Below are positions 1 to 9,033 of a DNA stretch of 64,000 nucleotides, one piece after another. The notes under the pieces were generated by a model. The model ran no database searches. It saw only the letters and a list, made by a program, of their open reading frames with translations, and was not told where the DNA came from. This DNA is from Ensifer adhaerens (lineage in GTDB: Bacteria > Pseudomonadota > Alphaproteobacteria > Rhizobiales > Rhizobiaceae). Each line of letters opens with the position of its first letter. Positions within the stretch are counted from its first letter, which is position 1. Location of the stretch: contig NZ_LGAP01000013.1 of assembly GCF_001270265.1 (NCBI RefSeq), forward strand, positions 62,001-126,000. Direction: 5' to 3'. The position numbers were made by a program, and so were the translations under genes.

Positions 1-1350
1 GACGGGCGGCTCGGCGCGGGCAAGACAGCCCTGCCGCTCGCAGAGACGACAGGCCGCGCCGATGGCGATCGCGGGTGAACGCACCGCGCCATAGACCACC
101 TCGTCGGCAAAGGAAGCCTCGCAGCCGATCAGCAACGCGGTGCGGCGAACCCGCTCCTCAAAGCCCGCCTGCGGGCCATCGAGCGTGCGCGACACGGTGA
201 GGAACGCCAATCCCTCGGTCGTCTCCACACGATCCACCAGGATCTGCCCCGGCACGGAGAAGGCGGCATGGATATTGAGCTTCGGACAGCCGCCGCCGAA
301 TCTGGCCTGTGGGAAGCCCGATGCGCCGGAACGACGGAGCCGGTGCCCGGCATTGTCGATCTCCATCAGGAAAAACGGAACACCGGCAGCACCTGGCCGC
401 TGCAGCATGGTCAACCGGTTGGCGACCTGCTCGAACGACACCTGAAAGCGCGCCCGCAGGATATCGATATCGTATTTCGCCCGCTGGGCGGCAGCATGGA
501 ACGCTCCATAGGGCATCATCAGCGCGTGGGCCGCATAACGGGCGAGTTCGAAGCGGCCGATGCGGCGCGCTTCGGCAGTCGACAAGCGCAACGGCTCAAG
601 CTCCTGGACGATGGCCTCGTGACAGGCGATCGAAGCTGCCTCCATGGCAATCTCGCGCAGTTGGTCATAGGGCGACAGGCGCTCGGAGATAAACAGCCGC
701 ATGGAATGGCGATCGAAGCGGCGGCGCAGATTGGGCATGGCGTGCACCGGCAGGTTGCGCACGACCAGGCCGTGCTCCTTCTTCAGCCAGGCCTTGAGCG
801 CGCCGATCAGATCGTCGCCGGGTGCAAGAGCGTCATAAAAGGCCTCAGCGGCCTCCTCGATCCGGACAAAATGATTGGGCCGCGCCTCAAGCGTCTCGCG
901 CACCTCGTCCATCGGCAGACGCGTTCCCGACAGCGCCTCCATATGACCCTGCCCGGCCAGGAGGTCGGCCAGGTCCTTCAGCCGCGCCGCCTGCTCGCGA
1001 TAGGCACGGTAAAGCTTGACGACGCCGCCTGCGGCGTTCGGTGCCGCTTCGGCAACTTCGATCAGCTCCTGATCCCCCGGCAACTCCGCCGCCAGCAGCG
1101 GGTCGGCAAAAACCTCCCGCAATTGTGCCAGCCCACCACCCGTCTCGCCCTGCAGTTCCTCAAGGTCGACCTTATAGACCGACGCGAGTTTCAAAAGCAG
1201 CTGCACGGTCAGCGGCCGTTGATTGCGCTCGATCAGGTTGAGGTAGGACGGCGAGATGCCAAGCGCCTCAGCCATGGCCGTCTGCGTCAGCGAGAGCCCG
1301 TTGCGGATCCGCCGCACACGCGGGCCGGCAAAGATCTTGTTCTCAGCCAT
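1..1350 (-). CDS. HTH (XRE-type) transcriptional regulator with IrrE-like and DUF2083 C-terminal regions, cut by window edge
   Basis: The minus-strand frame is open from an ATG at 1350 to the first base of the window, giving 450 codons with no stop. An N-terminal XRE helix-turn-helix (about residues 8-63, including SLTQTAMAEALGIS and SYLNLIERN) is followed by a long domain of the type found in RamB/ScfR short-chain fatty-acid regulators. Near the cut end is the cysteine cluster CRLCERQGC, typical of the DUF2083 C-terminus. Family proteins are about 470 aa, so only a short C-terminal piece is missing. It is divergent from aceA. RamB proteins control glyoxylate-cycle genes in other bacteria, so control of aceA is a reasonable inference but is not shown here. 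Confidence 0.85.
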   Translation of the reverse strand, partial: MAENKIFAGPRVRRIRNGLSLTQTAMAEALGISPSYLNLIERNQRPLTVQLLLKLASVYKVDLEELQGETGGGLAQLREVFADPLLAAELPGDQELIEVAEAAPNAAGGVVKLYRAYREQAARLKDLADLLAGQGHMEALSGTRLPMDEVRETLEARPNHFVRIEEAAEAFYDALAPGDDLIGALKAWLKKEHGLVVRNLPVHAMPNLRRRFDRHSMRLFISERLSPYDQLREIAMEAASIACHEAIVQELEPLRLSTAEARRIGRFELARYAAHALMMPYGAFHAAAQRAKYDIDILRARFQVSFEQVANRLTMLQRPGAAGVPFFLMEIDNAGHRLRRSGASGFPQARFGGGCPKLNIHAAFSVPGQILVDRVETTEGLAFLTVSRTLDGPQAGFEERVRRTALLIGCEASFADEVVYGAVRSPAIAIGAACRLCERQGCLARAEPPV

Positions 1351-1361
1351 TTGTCACTACC

Positions 1362-1409
1362 TTTACAAGTCTCGCGCCGATCGCGAATTTACATCCTTTA
1401 CAGATTTAC
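1362..1409. promoter_or_regulatory. Cluster of TTTACA repeats between the regulator and aceA
   Basis: The divergent intergenic region (1351-1578) holds TTTACA at 1362, 1388 and 1397, TTTACT at 1405, and the inverted form TGTAAA at 1495-1500. The copies lie immediately upstream of the regulator start at 1350. They could be binding sites for the HTH regulator or parts of promoters. No clear -35/-10 pair could be assigned. Confidence 0.35.
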
Positions 1410-1578
1410 TGAGCGCACCTGTCAAAGGCAAGACAAGATAACCCTTTTGAAAGACACGGGACTCCAATTCTTGTGGCCCTATAGCGCAGCGCAATGTAAA
1501 AACTGTCACATCAACTCGAGACGAAGAAGACCATAAGACAAAAGTCGAATGGTGGATGATTTCCAGCAGGAGGAAGTA

Positions 1579-2868
<1,290 letters not shown>

Positions 2869-2873
2869 AGGAT

Positions 2874-2910
2874 CGGGGAGCGTGGCAATCCCTGCCCGCC
2901 ACGCTCCCCG
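2874..2910 (+). terminator. Strong intercistronic hairpin after aceA
   Basis: A perfect 13-bp inverted repeat (2874-2886 with 2898-2910, loop of 11) begins 5 bases after the aceA stop. It has no T-tract, so it is as likely to stabilise the aceA mRNA 3' end or partly terminate as to end transcription fully. The 79-aa gene follows 40 bases later. Confidence 0.6.
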
Positions 2911-2950
2911 GGCAACCGACCAGAAACCTTTGAGCTCAAGGAGAACTCCA

Positions 2951-3190
2951 ATGACAGTTCAGACACGCGTCAAGGAACGGGCCGAGGAACAGTCTTCGGC
3001 CATGACCCCGGACCAGCAGGCAGCAATCCGCATGGTCGCAAACGACCTGCACCGCCTCAACCAGGCCGTCATGAAAGCCGTCGATGCCGGCGTATCGGTC
3101 GAACTCGTACGCTCGGCTCGCCACCATGGCGGCGAAGGCAACTGGGGCGATCTGCTGATCCCCGTTATCGTCACCCAGGGACGGTCTTGA
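2951..3190 (+). CDS. Conserved small protein downstream of aceA (79 aa)
   Basis: The start ATG at 2951 has AAGGAGA at 2939-2945, a good ribosome-binding site. The 79-aa product has no signal peptide. It has an amphipathic helical middle (MTPDQQAAIRMVANDLHRLN) and a C-terminus with HHGGEGNWGDLLIPVI. I recognise no functional domain. The position 82 bases behind aceA on the same strand suggests co-expression with isocitrate lyase. An upstream in-frame ATG at 2882 would start inside the hairpin region and is not favoured. Confidence 0.75.
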   Translation: MTVQTRVKERAEEQSSAMTPDQQAAIRMVANDLHRLNQAVMKAVDAGVSVELVRSARHHGGEGNWGDLLIPVIVTQGRS

Positions 3191-3306
3191 TGTCGCTGTT
3201 GGCGATAGCGGCTGCAATCATGCTGTTCTTGACGACAGCACGACCCGGCACGATGGCACTGCAGTCTGCGTCGGCAGTCGCCGGCCGCCGCCTGCCAAAC
3301 GCGTAG
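3190..3306 (+). CDS. Putative 38-aa hydrophobic small protein, coupled to the preceding gene
   Basis: The ATG at 3190 shares a base with the stop of the 79-aa gene (TGATG), the usual arrangement for translational coupling. The product starts with a hydrophobic stretch (MSLLAIAAAIMLFLTTA), which could be one membrane helix or a signal peptide, followed by a short basic tail. A perfect GAAA-loop hairpin lies 33 bases after the stop. The evidence is position and hydropathy only, and the frame could be fortuitous. Confidence 0.35.
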   Translation: MSLLAIAAAIMLFLTTARPGTMALQSASAVAGRRLPNA

Positions 3307-3339
3307 CGCATTCATCTGCGACAACCTTAACGAGAATAC

Positions 3340-3359
3340 GGCCGGCAGAAATGCCGGCC
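3340..3359 (+). terminator. Hairpin terminator of the aceA region
   Basis: GGCCGGCA (3340-3347) pairs perfectly with TGCCGGCC (3352-3359) across a GAAA tetraloop. A moderately T-rich stretch follows but no long T-run. It sits after the last small gene of the aceA group and before the LuxR-type gene. Confidence 0.6.
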
Positions 3360-3463
3360 TGTAGCATTTCGAGCCAATGCTTCTCGAAGAAATACCATTT
3401 CAAGTTGCTTCCTTCATCAGCCCCTGCCTATATTGGCCAAGACCATTACCAGCGGGGGCACGC

Positions 3464-4571
3464 ATGTTCCAGGCAGGAAAGGCGAGTACGGAAGAGCTGA
3501 CAAATCTGATCTATGGCAGCGTATTCGGTGAATGCAGCTGGCAGGATTTTCTGAACAGGCTGGCGACCACAATGCCAAACGGCAAGTCTTCGCTTCATTA
3601 TCAGGACGTGATTTCCCCGAACGCGCACGTTCCCTATTCGTCCGGGTTCACCGGCGATGACATCGATCGGTACCACGCGCACTTCTTTGCCGTTAACCCA
3701 TGGATGGCAAAGGCAATGCTGGTGCCGCTGGGCGTGGGTGTACAAGGCGAAGACATGGTCGCACGCGACCGGCTCGTGCGCTCAGAGTTCTACAATGACG
3801 TCCTGAAAGGCCAAACCGGCTGCGAGACCAGCGTGGGCATGACAATCATCCGCGAAAAGGGCCGCAGCTTCATTCTGTCGACATATACGTCGTCGACGGA
3901 CGCCGATCTAAATGGGCGCGCCGCCAGCCAGCTCACGGCACTTGCCCCGCATCTCAAACGCGCGTTCGACTTTGTTCGCAAGCGCGACGTCATGACCGCC
4001 GACCAGCACTCCGGGCAATCGTTGTTCGACGCCATCGGAGTGGGCTTGATATACGCGGGCGAGAATGGCCGCATCCGCTCTATGAATGAAAGCGCGCAGC
4101 GTCTGGCAGCCGCCGGCGCAGTTGTTCGCATCACGCCGAACGGACGTGTTGGCCTGGATTTGCCCGCAAACAAGCGCGGCGCTCGATCATATGAGCTTGC
4201 GCGCCAACACCCAGGCGCGACCACACATCTCCATTGTCAAAACCGACGACGGAACGGCTTACCGCGTCACGCTGGTGCGGCTGAAATCCGACAGCTTTAC
4301 CGAGTTCTTGAACGGTCCGACGGTGGCGGTCCTCATCGAACCAGCAACGTCGTTGCTTCCGGAGATGCGGCGCGCACATCTGAAGGAAATACACGGCCTG
4401 ACACCCGCCGAGATCCGGATTGCATCCAGCCTTGCGGCCGGGCTGTCGTTAAGGGAAATCGCCCAGGCGAACGGAGTCGGTTATGAGACCATCCGCACGC
4501 AACTGAAGAGCATCTACGCCAAGACCGCGGTGAACTCGCAGGCAGCGCTCGTCAGCCTGCTGATGCGCTGA
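3464..4571 (+). pseudogene. LuxR-family transcriptional regulator with an internal frameshift
   Basis: Two overlapping frames together make one LuxR-type regulator of about 369 codons. The first frame (start MFQAGKAST at 3464) covers an N-terminal sensing region and a PAS-like stretch (about residues 190-220, IGVGLIYAGENGRIRSMN). The second frame carries the rest and a clear C-terminal LuxR helix-turn-helix (LTPAEIRIASSLAAGLSLREI) ending at 4571. Frames switch around 4174-4181, where AAGCGCGGCGCTC would read on in one frame if a single G were absent. So one extra base, or a sequencing error, is the simplest explanation. As written, the first frame loses the HTH and the gene would not make a DNA-binding protein. 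Confidence 0.75.
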
Positions 4572-4576
4572 CCGCT

Positions 4577-5446
4577 TCAACTGCGGCGCGGGCGTTTGCC
4601 GGCGAAGATGTCGGCATGGCTTTTCAGCAATTTTGTCATGCGGTCGACAACCGTGCGGATTTCCGTGCGGTGGCGATCCTCGTTGTTCATCACGACCCAT
4701 TGCCGATGCATAAGCGCCGGGATCTCCTCGCCCGCCCGCTCCAGCAGGGGATCGAGATCGCCGACGAAACAGGGGAGTACGGCACAGCCGGCACCGGCCC
4801 GGGCGAGATCGAGCAATGAGCGAGGGCGCGTCACCGTCGCAACGATGCGCCCCTGCGCGTGGTTGTGCGGCCACCGCAGATAGGAGGAGATCGCATCCTC
4901 CTCGCTGACGGCGACCCATCGGCCGTTTGCCGCCGGCTGGGCATTCTTCCGCCGGTAGGCGGCATAGGCGACCTCTCCCACCGGGCGAGCCGCCAGGTAA
5001 CTCTCCTCCGGCTCGAAGGCCCGGATGCCGATATCACTCTCGCGATAGGCAAGGTTGGCGCGGGTCTCGCCAATGGTGATCGCCAGGCTGAAGCCGTCGC
5101 GCTCGGTGCAAAGCGCCGGAAAGTTTTCGGCAAGCAGCCAGGACACCCAGGTTCCGGCCGTGATGCGAACAACCGCCCCCTCGCCCTCCCGTCGCCAGCT
5201 CTCGACGCGGCGGGCCGCCGCCTCCATCTCTTCAAGCTGTTCAAATAGAACCTGTCCGTCGCCGGTCAGCTGATAGCCGGTCTGGCTGCGCACGAACAGC
5301 GTACGGCCGGTGCGCTCCTCGATTTCGAGCATGCGCCGGCCGACGGTCGCCGGGCTTAGCCCAAGCGCCTGTGCGGCGCCCGTCAGGCCGCCGGTGCGCG
5401 CGACGCTCATGAAACAGCGATAGATGTCCCAATCCATGTCTTTCAT
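4577..5446 (-). CDS. LysR-family transcriptional regulator
   Basis: The 289-aa product begins MKDMDWDIYRCFMSVARTGG with the LysR winged helix-turn-helix (about residues 5-63, GAAQALGLSPATVGRRMLEIE). A LysR-type substrate-binding domain follows (VRITAGTWVSWLLAENFP onward). An upstream in-frame start at 5542 would add 32 residues before the HTH, which the family lacks, so 5446 is chosen. The gene converges with the LuxR-type pseudogene with only 5 bases between stops, and diverges from a small ORF at 5520. The effector is unknown. Confidence 0.88.
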   Translation of the reverse strand: MKDMDWDIYRCFMSVARTGGLTGAAQALGLSPATVGRRMLEIEERTGRTLFVRSQTGYQLTGDGQVLFEQLEEMEAAARRVESWRREGEGAVVRITAGTWVSWLLAENFPALCTERDGFSLAITIGETRANLAYRESDIGIRAFEPEESYLAARPVGEVAYAAYRRKNAQPAANGRWVAVSEEDAISSYLRWPHNHAQGRIVATVTRPRSLLDLARAGAGCAVLPCFVGDLDPLLERAGEEIPALMHRQWVVMNNEDRHRTEIRTVVDRMTKLLKSHADIFAGKRPRRS

Positions 5447-5519
5447 CAGTGAAAAACATAAGCCGATATCTTGTGTATGTAAAACATCTTTTGCTGCATA
5501 GAAGAGGAGATGCCACCGA

Positions 5520-5684
5520 ATGAGGAGCATCACCATGGACATGATGGCAATGGCCTATATGGCCCATATGACAATGAAGAGCTGCGGCTGGGACGAACAC
5601 TTCGCCCCCAAGCCGCCGGGACTTTTGCGGCGGACGTTTCGCCGCTGTATTGCTACGCTTGCGGCACGCAGAAAGCTAAGCTGA
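5520..5684 (+). CDS. Putative Met-rich 54-aa small protein
   Basis: The frame gives a Met-rich N-terminus (MRSITMDMMAMAYMAHMTMK), a short middle with CGWDEHFAPKPPG, and a basic amphipathic end (LLRRTFRRCIATLAARRKLS) reminiscent of DUF1127-like tails. GAAGAGGAG at 5501-5509 is about 10 bases upstream of the ATG. A competing frame starts at 5510 but has its start almost on top of the same ribosome-binding site. The gene is divergent from the LysR regulator, a common place for a regulated target. No function can be assigned. Confidence 0.42.
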   Translation: MRSITMDMMAMAYMAHMTMKSCGWDEHFAPKPPGLLRRTFRRCIATLAARRKLS

Positions 5685-5714
5685 AAACCGTCGAGCAGCC
5701 CTCATAAACGAGAT

Positions 5715-5744
5715 GCGCCGCGCAACCGGTCGGTCGCGCGGCGC
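5715..5744. terminator. Possible bidirectional hairpin between convergent genes
   Basis: GCGCCGCGC (5715-5723) pairs perfectly with GCGCGGCGC (5736-5744) across a 12-base loop. It lies between the small plus-strand ORF and the end of the chemotaxis receptor gene. No T-run flanks it. Confidence 0.4.
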
Positions 5745-5780
5745 TATGCTACAGGGACGAAACCGTCGTGGTGCTGGCAA

Positions 5781-8306
5781 TCAGGCCGCGCGGTAAGCGC
5801 GGATATCGGACGTTTCCGGTTCCAGCCGGAACTGCTCGACCAGCATCATCAGCGTGTCGGCCTGGTTGGAAAGCGCCAGGCTTGTGGCCGTTGCCTCTTC
5901 AACCATCGAGGCGTTCTGCTGGGTCATCTGGTCCATCTGGTTGACCGATCCGTTGACCTCGTTGAGCGCCACCGCCTGATCGCGGCTGGCCGTCGCGATC
6001 ATTTCGACATGCTGGCTGACGGTAACGATCTGGGCGCTGATCGAGGCAAGCACCGCACCGGTCTCCTTGACCAAGTGCGAACCGGAATTGACCTCGTCGG
6101 TCGACTTGTTGATGAGGCCCTTGATTTCACGGGCCGCTTCGGCCGAGCGCTGTGCCAGTTCGCGCACTTCCTGCGCCACCACCGCGAAGCCCTTGCCGGC
6201 TTCGCCGGCGCGGGCTGCTTCGATGCCGGCGTTGAGTGCCAGCAGGTTGGTCTGGAAGGCGATGTCGTCGATCACTTCGATGATCTGCTCGATCTGCCGC
6301 GACGCCTCTTCGATGCGGCCCATGGCGGCGATCGCGTTGGTGACGACCGTTGCTGAGCTGTCGGCGCTCTTCTTGGTCTGCGTCACGGCGACGTTGGCCT
6401 CATTCGCACGCTCCGCCGAAGAACGGACCGTCACGGTGATCTGGTCGACCGCCGCAGCCGTCTCTTCGAGCGAGGCTGCCTGAGCTTCCGTGCGCTTCGA
6501 CAGCGAATCCGCCGCATGGTGCATGTCCGACCCACTCTTCTGGATCGCCTGCGCGTTGGCGCGGATCTGCGCCAACGTGTCCTGCAGGCGGATCAGCGAG
6601 CCGTTGAAGTCCATGCGCAGCTGTTCGAGGCGGCCATGGAACGGAATGTCGATTTGGCGCGACAGGTCGCCTTGCGCCAGACGGCCGAGGCCGGCGGCAA
6701 GTTCGCTGACCGCAAGGTCGATCTGGCGATCGAGTTCCTGCTTTTCCGCATCGTTGCGGGTCCGTTCGATTTCAGCGCGGGCACGCTGTTCTTCGCTTTC
6801 GGCCTCGATGCGCACCTTGGAGAGCGCGTTTTCCTTGAAGACGCCAAGGGCGCGAGCCATGTCGCCGATCTCGTCCTGACGGGCGTCGCCGTCGATCGAG
6901 GTATCGAGGCGGCCGTCTGCCAAGCGTCGCATGGCGGCGGTGATCTGGCCGATCGGCTTTTTCAGCGTCAGCGTCAGAGCGATGCCGGCAAGCAAGGCGA
7001 TGACGACGCCTGCAACGGTCGCGGCCACGGAGATCTGGTTTGCTTCCTGGCGCTCGGTGCCGGCGGCAACCTTCTGCTGCTCGGCAAAACCGGTCAGATC
7101 GCTCCAGATCTGGTTGATCGACTGGCCGGCGGCATCGAAATCGACGGTCCGTTTCACGGTGATTTCAACCAGCGACGCCGCGTCCTTCTTCATCACGGTG
7201 ATGATCGGCATCAGCGTGTCGGCGATCGCATCGAAGGATGCGCCTTCGCTTGCAACACCGCGCAAGGTTGCCATGTTCTGCTGAACCGCCAGGAACTTGT
7301 CGAGCAGCTTCTGGCGATTGCTTTCCGTGGTCGACCCCATGAAGGTCGCGGCGGAGATCTGGATGTCGGTGATCGAGGTCGAAAGCCGGCGGGTGGCGGT
7401 CAGAACGGATTCGGTGCTGACGATAAGCTGATCGAGCTCGGCGAAAATCCGCGTGGCATCTCGCATCTTGCCGACCGAGGCCGCTTCCAGGCGGAAACTC
7501 GCGGTGCGGAAACGGTCGACATATTTCGAGATGCCGGCGAGCGTCTCAGGACCGGCGGGCGCCTTCAAAAGCGCACCGACCTCGCTCGATGCGGAGGTGA
7601 TGGTCTCGGTCAGCGACTTCTCGTCTTTCGGCAACAGGCGGAAGATGTCGCGCTCGGTGCGGCCGATCATCGGGAACCGTTCCTTGACGGCCTTGAGCTT
7701 GTCGTCGATCGTCGTCGCCTTGGCGACTTCGGTGCCGAACTCGTTGAAGAAGCGGCTGGCGCGCATCAGCTTTTCGGCTTCGCGCAGCATGGTCTTGGCG
7801 GCGTTCTCGTTCTTGCGCACGGCATATTGCAGACGGTTCGACTCGTCGTTGATCTTGGCGCGCTCCACCAGCAGCGCATCGAGGTTCGCCGTCATCGTGG
7901 CGCGCATTTCCTGCTCGCCGACATGCAGCTTCCAGAGCCCGTCGATGCGGGCTTCGATGTCGTTGGTTGCGGCGATCGCAGCAGTCAGCTCGTCCTGGCC
8001 GCTCTGGCCGGCCACCTGCGCGGCGGTGCCGGCAAGGACTTCCTTCTGCGCGGAAATCGTGCCCTGCAAGGCGTTACGGGTTTCCTCGGTGGTCGAGTGC
8101 AGGAAGTTGTTCATCCCCGCATAGACATCCTTGAAGCCGCTCAGCGTCTGCAGGACGCTGTTTGAAATCTCCATCCGGCCCTGCAGCAGGCCGGACGCGT
8201 AAAGGCCGGTAATGCCGACGGCACAGATGCTGACGACGAAGGGCAGAATGAAAAACAGCACCTTCGTCTGGATCTTGAAGCGGGCAAGAATTCTGTCAAT
8301 GAACAT
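5781..8306 (-). CDS. Methyl-accepting chemotaxis protein with tandem HAMP regions
   Basis: The 841-aa product has a first membrane helix near residues 14-38 (VLFFILPFVVSICAVGITGL) and a long helical periplasmic sensor region of nearly 390 residues. A second helix lies at about 426-448, with a HAMP domain directly after it (PIGQITAAMRRLADGRLD). A second HAMP-like segment follows (LAAGLGRLAQGDLSRQID). The C-terminal signalling domain contains the hairpin-tip motif IAFQTNLLALNAGIEAARAG. The start at 8306 (MFIDRILARF) puts the first helix at a normal distance; the longer frame from 8360 adds a polar leader. The helical sensor type does not reveal the ligand. It is monocistronic and lies far from the flagellar block. 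Confidence 0.93.
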   Translation of the reverse strand: MFIDRILARFKIQTKVLFFILPFVVSICAVGITGLYASGLLQGRMEISNSVLQTLSGFKDVYAGMNNFLHSTTEETRNALQGTISAQKEVLAGTAAQVAGQSGQDELTAAIAATNDIEARIDGLWKLHVGEQEMRATMTANLDALLVERAKINDESNRLQYAVRKNENAAKTMLREAEKLMRASRFFNEFGTEVAKATTIDDKLKAVKERFPMIGRTERDIFRLLPKDEKSLTETITSASSEVGALLKAPAGPETLAGISKYVDRFRTASFRLEAASVGKMRDATRIFAELDQLIVSTESVLTATRRLSTSITDIQISAATFMGSTTESNRQKLLDKFLAVQQNMATLRGVASEGASFDAIADTLMPIITVMKKDAASLVEITVKRTVDFDAAGQSINQIWSDLTGFAEQQKVAAGTERQEANQISVAATVAGVVIALLAGIALTLTLKKPIGQITAAMRRLADGRLDTSIDGDARQDEIGDMARALGVFKENALSKVRIEAESEEQRARAEIERTRNDAEKQELDRQIDLAVSELAAGLGRLAQGDLSRQIDIPFHGRLEQLRMDFNGSLIRLQDTLAQIRANAQAIQKSGSDMHHAADSLSKRTEAQAASLEETAAAVDQITVTVRSSAERANEANVAVTQTKKSADSSATVVTNAIAAMGRIEEASRQIEQIIEVIDDIAFQTNLLALNAGIEAARAGEAGKGFAVVAQEVRELAQRSAEAAREIKGLINKSTDEVNSGSHLVKETGAVLASISAQIVTVSQHVEMIATASRDQAVALNEVNGSVNQMDQMTQQNASMVEEATATSLALSNQADTLMMLVEQFRLEPETSDIRAYRAA

Positions 8307-8655
8307 GGAAAACACCTTGGCTCGCAGCTCGCATTCGCCTCCCCCGGCGGCTCGAAGCATGTTTCACCTTCCGCGCAACGGCAAAAAGGACGAAACGATC
8401 GAGAGCCACCCGATGCGCAAACAGGCTGATGTTTTTCGGAAAATCATGCGGCGCAACACCGCCAGTCCGTCAGCAATCATTGCGGGACCGCGCCACCTCC
8501 CCGGTAGCGAAGTCCTGACGGAACTCACTTCGTCGCAATATTCATTTTGAACGATTAAAAATTGTATAAGCGCCGAGCACTCGCCGACGAATTTCCGAAG
8601 GCGCTCGCGCTGATGACGGGCTCGAGGTCCGGCCGTCAGCGGCCGGCGGGCAGCA
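8307..8655. other. Intergenic region upstream of the chemotaxis receptor gene
   Basis: About 350 bases without a convincing gene. It must hold the receptor promoter (minus strand) and perhaps the terminator of the 48-aa gene. I see no strong inverted repeat. The frames present overlap on both strands and look like shadows. Confidence 0.5.
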
Positions 8656-8802
8656 TCAGAGCCAGTAGGCCGGAAGCGTTGCGAGGGCAGCAACGGCAAA
8701 GAAGGCGATCAGAGCAATGCGGGTCAACGCTGCTCTCTGGGCGCGGCTCTCATCGGTGCGAGCGATCGCGATGGCGCGGGGACGACGACGTGGCTGGTTC
8801 AT
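8656..8802 (-). CDS. Putative 48-aa single-pass membrane protein
   Basis: The product starts MNQPRRRPRAIAIARTDESR, strongly basic, and ends in one hydrophobic helix (LTRIALIAFFAVAALATLPA). That is the layout of a small inner-membrane protein with its N-terminus in the cytoplasm. AAGGACAGG lies just upstream of the ATG on the coding strand. Nothing in the neighbourhood shows its role. Confidence 0.5.
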   Translation of the reverse strand: MNQPRRRPRAIAIARTDESRAQRAALTRIALIAFFAVAALATLPAYWL

Positions 8803-9033
8803 GGCATCCTGTCCTTCTCACTGACCGGCAACGATCGGCCCGGATAAACCGGCTTGCCAGTCGAGATCATATTGCAGCCATGCCGCGGCAGAGAAAAGCC
8901 CTAAAAATGGAAACAGTGTTGTTTCCGCTTGCGGAACAGTTCTTTCTGGCCAACCGCCGGCTGTGCCGACATTAGAAGAGGTTCGGACATATCCGTTAAC
9001 AATGGCTGAAGCGACACGCCACAAAACCGCGGA

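Noticed and set aside
268-1536. A 422-codon plus-strand open frame over the first gene
   Set aside because: It lies opposite the HTH regulator, whose minus-strand protein has a clear helix-turn-helix and cysteine cluster. The plus-strand product has no recognisable domain and reflects high-GC antisense openness.
6516-8165. A 549-codon plus-strand open frame across the chemotaxis receptor gene
   Set aside because: The minus strand encodes an unmistakable receptor with membrane helices, HAMP and signalling tip. The antisense frame is a shadow.
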